Source: an uncultured Christensenellaceae bacterium (lineage in GTDB: Bacteria > Bacillota > Clostridia > Christensenellales > Christensenellaceae). Taken from it: a stretch of 54,469 bases of DNA. The notes beneath the pieces are model-generated. The model did not search any database and was not told where the DNA came from. It was given only the letters and a program-made list of their open reading frames with translations. A program made the translations under genes and the position numbers. Shown here one piece after another: positions 34,331 through 41,459 of this stretch; positions within the stretch are counted from its first letter, which is position 1, and each line of letters opens with the position of its first letter. The stretch is from positions 1 through 54,469 of the forward strand of contig CAKROK010000005.1 of NCBI GenBank assembly GCA_934373295.1, in the 5' to 3' direction.

Positions 34331-34359
34331 TTGCAAACATGCCCCATATCGTATATAAT
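34331..34359 (+). promoter_or_regulatory. cysE promoter
   Basis: TTGCAA (34331-34336), 17-bp spacer, TATAAT (34354-34359). No T-box leader is seen in the ~45-nt 5' UTR. Confidence 0.83.
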
Positions 34360-34407
34360 GTAGTATAAAGTCGTTTAAACGCGACCCCTTTTTGGAGGTA
34401 TAAAAAA

Positions 34408-35325
34408 ATGGAATCTATAAAGCAATGGATGCGCACGGAAGCGCTCGACATGGCCGATGAGCTTGTCGCGCTCAATACCGAGCAATTCCTAAAGGAAAAT
34501 ATAGGCGGCTTCGGACTGAGAAAAAAGGTCATCAACCTGATAGACGAGCTGAGGGCGGCGCTCTTCCCCACCCTTTATGAAAAGGAGCTGGCCACGCGCC
34601 ACTATCTCAATATTCAGGTGGAAAACCGCTTAAACACGGCGGCTATGCTGTTAAACAAGATCGTGAGGGAGGTGCTCACGAACAACTGCGCGAACAGGCG
34701 CGGACGGGAGAACTGCGACGAGTGCTCCGCAAAGTCGGATGAGATAACGCTCGCGTTCATGCGTTCGATACCCGAAATAAGGCGCATTTTGACCACGGAC
34801 ATGAAGGCGGCGTACATGGGCGACCCCGCCGCGATATACATGGAGGAAATACTTCTCGGCTATCCCTCAATAGAGGCGATAACCGTCTACCGCCTCGCGA
34901 ACAGGCTGTTTAGGCTGGGCGTGCCCCTCATCCCGCGCATAATGACGGAATTTGCGCATCAAAAGACGGGCATAGACATCCACCCCGGCGCGACCATCGG
35001 CGAATACTTCTTCATCGACCACGGCACGGGCGTGGTCATCGGCGAAACGTGCGTCATAGGAAACCACGTCAAGCTCTATCAGGGCGTGACGTTGGGCGCA
35101 AAGAGCTTTGAGCTGGACAGCGACGGCAACCCCGTAAAGGGCGTGAAGCGCCATCCGAACATCGAGGACAACGTCGTCATCTACTCCGGCGCGACCATAT
35201 TGGGCGGCGACACGACCGTGGGCGCAAACTCCGTCATCGGCGGCAACGTCTGGCTTGTAAACTCCGTCCCCGCAGGCTCAAAGGTGTATAACGCGACGCC
35301 CTCCCCCAAGATCGTCAACCCATAA
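34408..35325 (+). CDS. cysE: Serine O-acetyltransferase (EpsC type)
   Basis: 305 aa. It acetylates L-serine with acetyl-CoA, the first step of cysteine synthesis. The N-terminal helical domain is longer than in E. coli CysE, as in the EpsC subfamily (residues 1-175, with a Cys-bearing ENCDECSAKSDE). The left-handed beta-helix follows: HPGATIGEYFFIDHGTGVVI, GETCVIGNHVKLYQGVTLGA, with catalytic His residues in IDIHPGA and IDHGTG. The C-terminus ends PSPKIVNP. It is monocistronic with its own terminator. Confidence 0.94.
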   Translation: MESIKQWMRTEALDMADELVALNTEQFLKENIGGFGLRKKVINLIDELRAALFPTLYEKELATRHYLNIQVENRLNTAAMLLNKIVREVLTNNCANRRGRENCDECSAKSDEITLAFMRSIPEIRRILTTDMKAAYMGDPAAIYMEEILLGYPSIEAITVYRLANRLFRLGVPLIPRIMTEFAHQKTGIDIHPGATIGEYFFIDHGTGVVIGETCVIGNHVKLYQGVTLGAKSFELDSDGNPVKGVKRHPNIEDNVVIYSGATILGGDTTVGANSVIGGNVWLVNSVPAGSKVYNATPSPKIVNP

Positions 35326-35354
35326 AAATCACGTTTTTTCGTTACTTTTCAATA

Positions 35355-35386
35355 AACCGCCCTCTTTTACGAGCGGCGGTTTTTTA
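35355..35386 (+). terminator. cysE terminator
   Basis: AACCGCC/GGCGGTT stem with a 13-nt loop, followed by TTTTT. Confidence 0.88.
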
Positions 35387-35458
35387 TGTTTTACATAATT
35401 CGATATTTCCTCGGAAATCCTGTCAAAAAAAGGAAAACGGATTTTCACCGCCATTTGA

Positions 35459-35600
35459 TTTTGAAACAAATAGTTTTAAAATCAGTCTGTCAAAAAGGCC
35501 TGATTTTTCGTCATTTTTCAAGCGAGACGGATAAGGCGAAAAAAATAGCAGCCGTCTTTCAACGGCTGCTGCATATTGCCGAAAATGCTTTGTTTCAAAA
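35459..35600. repeat. MITE-like 142-bp inverted-repeat element
   Basis: TTTTGAAACAAA (35459-35470) is mirrored by TTTGTTTCAAAA (35589-35600). Between them lie a fragment of the palindromic family (CAAAAAGGCCTGATTTTTCG, about 35490) and a strong hairpin AGCAGCCGT/ACGGCTGCT. The gene-free stretch 35387-35670 contains this and nothing else recognisable. Confidence 0.55.
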
Positions 35601-35670
35601 CTATATTTCAAGCAAGACATGTTTTCGGCGATATGCTGTTTAGTGCATCAAGGCCCTGCACATTTTGAGA

Positions 35671-35880
35671 TCAGAAATTGTTGTTGTCAAACCTGTTTTC
35701 CTGATTTCTGTTCTGGGCATTTCTCTGCTCCTTGGAATTTTGGGAGCTTTTGCTGCTCTGTCTGTCATTCGCGTTCTGTCCGTGATGACAGTTCTGCTGC
35801 TCATTAGAGGAATTGTTCCAATCCCTGTAATTCTGCATATCGTTTTTAAGCTGCTCATTCTGCCTGTTTTTCTGTGACAT
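35671..35880 (-). CDS. Small Asn/Gln-rich low-complexity protein
   Basis: 69 aa from ATG 35880 with AAAGGAG correctly placed; the frame stays open upstream but without an SD. It is almost entirely polar: Asn, Gln, Ser, Arg, Asp (e.g. NDMQNYRDWNNSSNEQQN and NQENRFDNNNF). It has no hydrophobic core and no known domain. Its composition recalls gamma-type small acid-soluble spore proteins, but the internal repeat of that family is absent, so this is only a suggestion. The gene stands alone between a repeat and a phage-like cassette. Confidence 0.6.
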   Translation of the reverse strand: MSQKNRQNEQLKNDMQNYRDWNNSSNEQQNCHHGQNANDRQSSKSSQNSKEQRNAQNRNQENRFDNNNF

Positions 35881-35971
35881 AGTATTTCTCCTTTCATGCA
35901 CATTTGCGAATTTCTTCGCCAAAGTATTATCTGCATCGAAAGTTGTGTTATGTCAGGAAAATTTATCCATG

Positions 35972-36280
35972 CTACAACTCAAGAATTTCTTTAATTATGC
36001 GTCTGCGCTTTTCTTCAGCCCGATCGAAGCTCATCGCGACGCTGCGCGCATCTGACGATATCGCCCCGGCAAACTCCGTCCCCGTGCCTAAAAGCTCATC
36101 CGCAGAGACCTCTAGGGCTGCGCACAGTTTTTTTAAAACATCCACATTGGGCCTGTTCTTTCCCGTTTCCCAGTTGGATATGACTGCCTCGGTCACCCCG
36201 ATATTCATGGCGAGCTGTTTTTGCGTCATTCCCCTGCTTTCGCGTAAATTTTTAATGTTCGCTCCTATCTCATACAGCAT
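35972..36280 (-). CDS. XRE-family (CI-like) repressor
   Basis: 102 aa from ATG 36280 with GGAGGG upstream. The HTH covers residues ~8-62 (LRESRGMTQKQLAMNIGVTE, then AVISNWETGKNRPN). The C-terminal tail (SFDRAEEKRRRIIKEILEL) is helical. It is similar in size and sequence to the repressor at 28884 and likewise divergent from a Cro-like gene. No protease domain is present. Confidence 0.88.
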   Translation of the reverse strand: MLYEIGANIKNLRESRGMTQKQLAMNIGVTEAVISNWETGKNRPNVDVLKKLCAALEVSADELLGTGTEFAGAISSDARSVAMSFDRAEEKRRRIIKEILEL

Positions 36281-36303
36281 ACCAACCCTCCTTTCGCTTC
36301 TAT

Positions 36304-36346
36304 ATAATATTAATCTTATATTATTCGTAATTTTGCGCAGTGTCAA
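36304..36346 (-). promoter_or_regulatory. Repressor promoter with AT-rich palindrome
   Basis: Minus-strand TTGACA (36341-36346), 17-bp spacer, TAATAT (36318-36323). The -10 lies in a palindrome ATAATAT-N7-ATATTAT (36304-36324), a likely autoregulatory site. Confidence 0.75.
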
Positions 36347-36392
36347 AACCCCAAACCGCCTATAATGTCGAAATTTATGTTTTTGCTGAACC

Positions 36393-36442
36393 TTGTTATA
36401 AAGAAATTCTTGTGATAATTTTTATTAAAACAAGAAATTCTT
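36393..36442 (+). promoter_or_regulatory. Promoter and tandem operators of the terminase cassette
   Basis: AAGAAATTCTT occurs at 36401-36411 and 36432-36442, 31 bp apart. The first copy lies between TTGTTA (36393-36398) and TAATTT (36416-36421), a 17-bp-spaced promoter. Occupancy of the first site would shut off the rightward genes. Confidence 0.65.
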
Positions 36443-36459
36443 TACTTGAGGAGGAAAAA

Positions 36460-36663
36460 ATGACAGTAGTAAACGCACTTAAAACACAGATCATCAGCAT
36501 GGGGGTCACTCAAAGCTCTCTCGCGAACAAATTGGATATGAGCTCATCCGCCCTGTGCAGGAAGCTCAGCGGTCAGCGCACTATGTACTTGGACGAATTC
36601 GCCGCGATATGCCGCGCGTTAGGCGTGAGCGCAGACAAGCTCATTGAAAAATGCGATGCGTGA
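36460..36663 (+). CDS. Small Cro-like HTH protein
   Basis: 67 aa from ATG 36460 with AGGAGG upstream. It is a single HTH domain (TQSSLANKLDMSSSALCRKL), then GQRTMYLDEFAAICRALGVS, which is shared in pattern with the 65-aa protein at 28534. It opens the rightward phage-derived cassette. Its stop codon is overlapped by the next gene. Confidence 0.85.
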   Translation: MTVVNALKTQIISMGVTQSSLANKLDMSSSALCRKLSGQRTMYLDEFAAICRALGVSADKLIEKCDA

Positions 36664-36940
36664 ATATGCCTTAAACCTGGAAAAGCAGGGGATAAGCCAT
36701 GACCGCTATCAGGAGCTTCACCACTTCTGCCTGCAATACGACGCGCTTTCCCAAAGAGGGCGGGATATGATAGACGCCGCGGCAAAGAGGGCCGCCGGGC
36801 AGTATTCCGCCGAGCTTAAAAAGAACATCTGCAACAGGGATATGCCCTATCGCTTCATCGACATTCCATACAGCGAAAGTCAATTCAAGCGCATGAGACG
36901 CATGTTCTATGTCTATTTGAACGAAACAAAGGAGAAATGA
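36656..36940 (+). CDS. Small phage-like protein of unknown function
   Basis: 94 aa. The ATG at 36656 overlaps the end of the Cro-like gene (ATGCGTGA), while a TTG at 36644 is a less attractive start. It is a soluble helical basic protein (LSQRGRDMIDAAAKRAAGQY) without a recognised domain. It sits directly before terminase small subunit with an ATGA overlap, a position often held by packaging-linked or late-regulatory phage proteins. No function is claimed. Confidence 0.7.
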   Translation: MREYALNLEKQGISHDRYQELHHFCLQYDALSQRGRDMIDAAAKRAAGQYSAELKKNICNRDMPYRFIDIPYSESQFKRMRRMFYVYLNETKEK

Positions 36941-37470
36941 GAATGATATCACAAAAACAAATGAGATTCGCGCGCGAGTACGTCATAGATTTCAACAAGA
37001 CGCGTGCGGCAAAGGCGGCGGGGTATTCCGCCAAGACCGCCGAGCAGAGGGCAAAAAAGCTGCTCTCATCGCCGGAGGTGGTCGACTATATCGAAAAGAA
37101 CGGAGGAACATCCGAAACGAGCGGCGGGCAGCGCGTTTTAAAGGAGCTTGAGCGCATAGCCTTCACAAACGCGGCGGACTTCACGCGGATAGTCACCTCG
37201 CGCGACGAAAACGGCGTGCGCAGCCAGCATGTCGAATACGTCGATACGGACGACCTCTCGAGCGACGCGCGCGCGGCGATAGTTTCCATCAAGGACACAA
37301 AGGACGGGATACGCATAGATACTGCGGACAAGTTCCGTGCGCTCGAGCTTTTAGGCAAGCATTACGGGCTGTTTTCAGACAAGGCCGAGACTACCATGCA
37401 GCTCAACATATCCCGCGAGGACAGGGAGCTTTTGGAAAGGGTCGAGCGACGATATGCGCAGGATAATTGA
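36937..37470 (+). CDS. Phage terminase small subunit (Terminase_2/XtmA type)
   Basis: 177 aa. The N-terminal DNA-binding helical domain is typical: KQMRFAREYVIDFNKTRAAK, then AAGYSAKTAEQRAKKLLSSP. It recognises the packaging site and loads the large subunit. The C-terminal part (DTADKFRALELLGKHYGLF) is also conserved in the family. AAAGGAG precedes the ATG, which overlaps the previous stop. The gene overlaps the large-subunit gene by 17 nt. Confidence 0.92.
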   Translation: MRMISQKQMRFAREYVIDFNKTRAAKAAGYSAKTAEQRAKKLLSSPEVVDYIEKNGGTSETSGGQRVLKELERIAFTNAADFTRIVTSRDENGVRSQHVEYVDTDDLSSDARAAIVSIKDTKDGIRIDTADKFRALELLGKHYGLFSDKAETTMQLNISREDRELLERVERRYAQDN

Positions 37471-38893
37471 GGAGGCGCGGCGGGAGGAATACGCCTATTG
37501 CAAGACCCACCCCGACTATTTCATCGAGCAATACGTCAAAATAGAAAACAGCGACGGCGACTGCCCCGTCATCCCGTTCCGCCTTTGGCCGATGCAAAAA
37601 ACCGCGCTAAATAGCATGATGTCGCATAGGATGAACATCATCCTAAAGGCGCGTCAGCTGGGCATGAGTTGGCTCGTGCTCGCGGCGGCGCTGCACCTGC
37701 TCATAACCAAAAACGGCGCGCGCGTCGTCGCGTTATCCCGAACGGAGACGGAAGCAAAGGAGCTTGCGCGCAGACTGGGCGTGATGCTTTCAAATCTGGG
37801 CGCGTTCGTGCGCCCCGCGCCGCAAAAGGGCTGGGAGTGGTTCACATACAAGGCAAAGGCGGGCGAGATCGAGATATTCCTTAACGGCGAGCCCTTCTCC
37901 GACTTCAAGGTATTCGCGAGCGCGGCGGGGGCTTCGCGCAGCTTTACCGCCGACCTCATAATTTTCGACGAATGGGCGTTTCAGGCGAATGCGGAGGATA
38001 TTTGGATAAGCGGCCTGCCTACGGTAAACCGCGTGGGCGGCGGACGGGTCATCGGCCTTTCCACGATGCAGCAGGGCACGTTATTCGAAAAGCTCTGGCG
38101 ATATAACAAGCAATTTAACCGCATATTTCTGCCCTGGACCGCCGACCCGTCGCGCGATAAAAAGTGGTATGAGCGCACGCGTGAGCTGATGGGCGACCTC
38201 ATCATGCAGGAATATCCCCTCACGGCCGACGAGGCGTTATCCTCCCCCGGCGGGCGGTTTTTCACCGAGCTTAGGCGGGATATCCACGTGATAGACCCGT
38301 TCCCCATTCCCGCGCATTGGCGAAAATATCATGCGATAGACTATGGTCTTGACATGTTGGCGGGAATATGGGCGGCGTTTGACGACGAGGGCTGCGCATA
38401 CGTCTATCGTGAGATATACGAAAGCGACCTGATAATCCCCGTCGCATGCGAAAGGATGGCGGAGCTGGAAAACGGCGAGGACATCTACTGCCGATATGCC
38501 CCGCCCGACCTTTTCGGACGCTCGGGCGAGACGGGAAAGACGCGCATAGAGGCGTTTTCGGAAAACGGCTTTTACTTTGAAAAGGCGAGCGCGGATAGGG
38601 AGGCGGGCTGGTCCGCGCTTAAAGAGTGGCTGAGGATAGTGACGGACGAAAGCGGGAAAAAGACCTCCCGTCTCAGAATATTTTCCACCTGCACAAACCT
38701 CATACGCACGCTGTTTTCCATAAAGACGGACAAGCGCCGCCCGTCCGACTGCGCCAAAGAACCGCACGAGCTGACCCATGCGCCGGATGCGCTGAGATAT
38801 CTCATGATAAGCCGTCCAAGCGCGGATAATACGGATAAATCGCGCGACCGTTGGCTCGCACAGGCGGAAAGCCTCATCGAATACGGTCAATAG
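37454..38893 (+). CDS. Phage terminase large subunit
   Basis: 479 aa, full length. The ATPase domain has a Walker A-like LKARQLGMSW (~residue 64) and Walker B LIIFDEWAF (~167). The RNase H-like nuclease domain begins HAIDYGLDMLAGIWAAFDDE (~residue 292) and ends with HAPDALRYLM (~440), giving the metal-binding acids. It translocates and cuts phage DNA during packaging. No portal, protease or capsid gene follows; its stop is 1 nt from that of a convergent host gene. Codon use is close to the host's, so residence may be old. Confidence 0.94.
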   Translation: MRRIIEEARREEYAYCKTHPDYFIEQYVKIENSDGDCPVIPFRLWPMQKTALNSMMSHRMNIILKARQLGMSWLVLAAALHLLITKNGARVVALSRTETEAKELARRLGVMLSNLGAFVRPAPQKGWEWFTYKAKAGEIEIFLNGEPFSDFKVFASAAGASRSFTADLIIFDEWAFQANAEDIWISGLPTVNRVGGGRVIGLSTMQQGTLFEKLWRYNKQFNRIFLPWTADPSRDKKWYERTRELMGDLIMQEYPLTADEALSSPGGRFFTELRRDIHVIDPFPIPAHWRKYHAIDYGLDMLAGIWAAFDDEGCAYVYREIYESDLIIPVACERMAELENGEDIYCRYAPPDLFGRSGETGKTRIEAFSENGFYFEKASADREAGWSALKEWLRIVTDESGKKTSRLRIFSTCTNLIRTLFSIKTDKRRPSDCAKEPHELTHAPDALRYLMISRPSADNTDKSRDRWLAQAESLIEYGQ

Positions 38894-38894
38894 T

Positions 38895-39770
38895 TTAGTC
38901 GGGCAATGCATTCGACAGCACACTCCTCGCGTATGCCGCCGAAAGATACGCATACTTCATGGCCGAGGACAGTTCGACATCGTCTTTTGAATCCACCGCC
39001 CTTTCGACGCCGTCGCTCGCGGCCTCGAAATACGCGATAAGCGCCTGCGTGAGCGAGCCGTTCCCCGCGTCATTGAGCTGAGAAAGCGCGGTCTGCAAGT
39101 CCTGCGATATCTGCGTCAGCTTTTCCCTCGCCTGCTCCGCCGTGATCTCCCCCTTGTCGCGGGACAGCGAAAGAGACGTCAGCTCCTCAATGCCGCCGTT
39201 GATATCCGCTTCATCTAACAGTTTCGCGGTATTTTCATCCGCCTGTGCGCAGACAGATATCTTATCCCCTTTCATCTCATATACGCTCGTGTCCATATCC
39301 TGCTCGTCTATCAGCCTGTTTTTGACACCCGTCGCGTCCTCCTTACTCATATACCCCGATATGTACACGCGATATCCATCGTCCACCTGCGTCACAAAGC
39401 CCGCGCCGCCTTTTTTCGTCAGCTCGTCCGCATATTGACGGGCGTTAGCTTCATCCGAAAACACTCCGGCCTGTATCGCATACAGCGTAAACTCGCCTAT
39501 CTCAATATCCACCTGCTGTGCGCTCGCGGCATTTTTCGTCTGTGCGGCGGACTGCGTCGGCTGTTCACTCGCCTGCGGCGCGTCGTCATTTTGTGAAAAC
39601 GCCTGTGCGACGGGGTCGACGACGTTTTTGGCGAGAAAATCCCCCACCTTCGCCGCGCCTATAAGATAAACGCCTATGGCGATCGCCGCGATTATCACGA
39701 CCACCGCCCAACCCTTTCTCCCTCCGCCGCTCTTCTGCGGCTGTCTTTCCTCCATCCTTGAATATCTCAT
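38895..39770 (-). CDS. Membrane-anchored SPOR-domain protein
   Basis: 291 aa. A short cytoplasmic N-terminus, one TM helix (GWAVVVIIAAIAIGVYLIGA) and a Gln/Ala/Ser linker lead to a SPOR domain (~residues 92-165: FTLYAIQAGVFSDEANARQY, then DGYRVYISGYMSKEDA), which binds denuded septal peptidoglycan. The C-terminal ~120 residues are helical (SLSRDKGEITAEQAREKLTQ) and not recognised. GGAGGA precedes the ATG. A role in division or spore-envelope assembly is plausible. Confidence 0.88.
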   Translation of the reverse strand: MRYSRMEERQPQKSGGGRKGWAVVVIIAAIAIGVYLIGAAKVGDFLAKNVVDPVAQAFSQNDDAPQASEQPTQSAAQTKNAASAQQVDIEIGEFTLYAIQAGVFSDEANARQYADELTKKGGAGFVTQVDDGYRVYISGYMSKEDATGVKNRLIDEQDMDTSVYEMKGDKISVCAQADENTAKLLDEADINGGIEELTSLSLSRDKGEITAEQAREKLTQISQDLQTALSQLNDAGNGSLTQALIAYFEAASDGVERAVDSKDDVELSSAMKYAYLSAAYARSVLSNALPD

Positions 39771-39829
39771 GGCTGTCCTCCGTAGTTTGTCTTAATAATA
39801 TCTATGCTAAAAAAACGCTTATATTACAG

Positions 39830-39858
39830 TTGATAGCTCAAATAATTTGTGCTATATT
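39830..39858 (+). promoter_or_regulatory. Promoter of the dCMP deaminase gene
   Basis: TTGATA (39830-39835), 17-bp spacer, TATATT (39853-39858). Confidence 0.75.
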
Positions 39859-39898
39859 TTTATATAAAAAGAGACAAATCCACTTTAGAGGTATTCAT

Positions 39899-40357
39899 AT
39901 GGATAAATGGGACAAGAGGTTTATAGAGCTGGCTTCCGTTATCGCGGGATGGTCGAGCTGTTATAAGGAAAACAGGCAGATAGGCGCGGTCATAGTGAAA
40001 AACAAGCGCATTTTGACGACGGGATACAACGGCGCGCCCGCGGGCATACACAACTGCAAGGAGCGCGGAGAATGCCTGCGCCAAAAGCTGGGCATACCCT
40101 CCGGAAAGCAGCAGGAGATATGCTACGCCATCCACGCCGAGCAGAACGCAATAATCCAGGCGGCAAAGCTGGGCGTTTCGATAGACGGCGCGACGCTCTA
40201 TTGCACGCACTTTCCATGCACCATCTGCGCAAAAATGATAATAAACTCGGGCATAAAGCGGCTGGTGTACATCCACCCATATCCGGACGATTTTTCCGTC
40301 TCGCTCATAAAAGAGGCGGGGATCACCGCAGAACAGTACCCCATAGAAAGCTTGTAA
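39899..40357 (+). CDS. dCMP deaminase (ComEB family)
   Basis: 152 aa from ATG 39899 with AGAGGT upstream. It deaminates dCMP to dUMP for thymidylate synthesis. The zinc-dependent cytidine deaminase fold shows HAEQNAI (HxE) and FPCTICAKMI (PCxxC), and an N-terminal zinc-like site CKERGECLRQ. The competence name ComEB is used for Bacillus homologues, but the enzyme is metabolic. It is monocistronic. Confidence 0.94.
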   Translation: MDKWDKRFIELASVIAGWSSCYKENRQIGAVIVKNKRILTTGYNGAPAGIHNCKERGECLRQKLGIPSGKQQEICYAIHAEQNAIIQAAKLGVSIDGATLYCTHFPCTICAKMIINSGIKRLVYIHPYPDDFSVSLIKEAGITAEQYPIESL

Positions 40358-40432
40358 AAGCGTCATTTTTTGCAGGTAAACTTTGTTTACCGGATGTTTA
40401 CAAAAAAAGTTGAAAAAAATCAAAAAAAGGGG

Positions 40433-40460
40433 TTTACAAATCCAAAAAACGTTGTATAAT
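40433..40460 (+). promoter_or_regulatory. Promoter of the candidate small RNA
   Basis: TTTACA (40433-40438), 16-bp spacer, perfect TATAAT (40455-40460). Upstream is an inverted GGTAAAC/GTTTACC (40375-40391) and further GTTTAC copies. Confidence 0.78.
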
Positions 40461-40466
40461 AATAAC

Positions 40467-40593
40467 CGTGGTAAGACCAATGCAGTTCATGACCACACTT
40501 GATACAGCAGTATCTGGGTGCTCAAAGAGCATCTATGATATATAATTTTTCTTCCTTTTTCTTTTTTAGGGACGCCGACGGGCGTCCTTTTTC
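40467..40593 (+). ncRNA. Candidate structured small RNA
   Basis: A ~125-nt unit between a strong promoter and a strong terminator, with no SD or convincing reading frame. Predicted hairpins: GTGGT/ACCAC (40468-40496), GATAC/GTATC (40501-40514) and GGTGCTC/GAGCATC (40517-40533). A pyrimidine-rich linker and the terminator GGACGCC/GGCGTCC with TTTTTC (40570-40592) follow. It is not tmRNA, SRP RNA or RNase P RNA by inspection. Clostridial trans-acting RNA or a 6S-like RNA are possible; no family is assigned. Confidence 0.7.
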
Positions 40594-40617
40594 TTTGCTG
40601 TTTTTGAGGGGGAACAC

Positions 40618-41085
40618 GAGTAAGAAGAATCGTTTGTGCGCTTGACTTTAAAAGAGGAAAGCCATTCATCAAATACAGGCAATCAAAATGTGCCGATTTG
40701 TCGTCACTTTTCAAGCAAACCGAATGAGGCGTACTTTAGTACGTCGATTAAGGTGAGTCGCAGAAAAGTGACGACAGGGCGGTGCATTTTGGAAGCCTGA
40801 GGTTGCTTTGCTTCGCAAAGCTCCATTATATGTGCGCGGCGCAGCTTTCAATCGCGAAACGGCAGGAGCCGTTTCGCGATTGAAAGTGGCCCGCCCCAAC
40901 CCCGCCCTCTTCGGGGTGCGGGGTTGGGGCGGGCTTAGTTTTTGCGCGCCTCCGGCGCGCAAAAACCTGCGCCGCGCCTCGTCGACACGCTCGCTTTATA
41001 ATCAGAGGGCAAGAGGAAAGACTTGCGTATAAAAAATCGCCTTTGACGGTTTGCCGCGTCAAAGGCGATACCTTATTATTCATCC
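40618..41085 (+). repeat. Composite intergenic repeat (copy 3), complete cloverleaf
   Basis: It contains a GTGCGCTTGACTTTAAAAG end motif (about 40636), a full 124-bp palindrome (40676-40799), and AGGTTGCTTTGCTTCGCAAAG. The cloverleaf follows: outer stem GCGCGGCGCAG/CTGCGCCGCGC (40834-40844 with 40967-40977) enclosing hairpins at 40845-40886 (19-bp stem), 40889-40934 (17-bp stem) and 40938-40966 (12-bp stem). It then runs through CTCGCTTTATAATC to a last hairpin ATCGCCTTTGACG/CGTCAAAGGCGAT and ACCTTATTAT. No gene is present. Confidence 0.9.
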
Positions 41086-41176
41086 GAATTTTTCACCATG
41101 TTCTGTCGAAAAATCGTCGTTTTCTGCAATCGCCATTTCTTATTTCAACCACTGCAATTTCCCCCAAAGAGTAACG

Positions 41177-41211
41177 GCGACTGCAATTTTTCGCATTACA
41201 GTCGCATTTTT
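41177..41211 (+). terminator. Hairpin terminator upstream of the toxin locus
   Basis: GCGACTG/CAGTCGC stem followed by ATTTTTC. It insulates the toxin from upstream transcription; a TTGATT-17-TATCCT promoter for the toxin may start at about 41215. Confidence 0.65.
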
Positions 41212-41308
41212 CTATTGATTTTTTGGGAAAAATAATGTATCCTGTAAGCAACGTGAATGTTGATTATTTAATATTCACGCCGGCGTTGCCAATAACGGTA
41301 GGCGGTTG

Positions 41309-41360
41309 ACCTTTCTTCATTTTTTAACTTCTATTTTTTAGAGGCAATGAAAGGAAGGTG
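41309..41360 (+). promoter_or_regulatory. SD-sequestering hairpin of the toxin mRNA
   Basis: ACCTTTCTTCATT (41309-41321) can pair, with one bulge, with AATGAAAGGAAGGT (41346-41359), which includes the toxin's SD AAGGAAGG. This matches the arrangement at 27261-27307. Confidence 0.65.
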
Positions 41361-41366
41361 TTGCAA

Positions 41367-41459
41367 ATGACTTTTGATCAGTTCATAAGTTTTTGCACAT
41401 TTTTAGTTGCCTTTACGGCGCTTATAATTACGTGCGTAAAAAACAGCAACAAAAAATAG
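41367..41459 (+). CDS. Small hydrophobic toxin, Hol-Tox-like (type I TA)
   Basis: 30 aa, too short for usual gene finders: MTFDQFISFCTFLVAF, then TALIITCVKNSNKK. A short polar start, a ~17-residue membrane helix and a basic Lys/Asn tail are the layout of the putative holin-like toxin family (TxpA/BsrG-like). Such peptides insert in the membrane and depolarise it or disturb the envelope. AAGGAAGG lies 7 nt upstream. The 3' end overlaps a bidirectional terminator and is covered by a convergent antisense RNA. Assignment is by pattern and by the homologous split copy at 27314/29416. Confidence 0.82.
   Translation: MTFDQFISFCTFLVAFTALIITCVKNSNKK

Noticed and set aside
35665..35877. Rightward hydrophobic reading frame of 70 aa that looks like a membrane peptide
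   Set aside because: It is the antisense of the Asn/Gln-rich gene; Asn/Gln codons read backwards give Leu/Ile/Val. It has no SD.
40467..40593. Assignment of the small RNA as tmRNA, 4.5S SRP RNA, 6S RNA or RNase P RNA
   Set aside because: No tag frame or tRNA-like end, no SRP tetraloop sequence, no RNase P core, and no clear 6S bubble by eye.
40834..40977. tRNA gene suggested by the cloverleaf shape
   Set aside because: Stem lengths are far too long, there is no CCA end, T-loop or anticodon loop, and the order is flipped in another copy.
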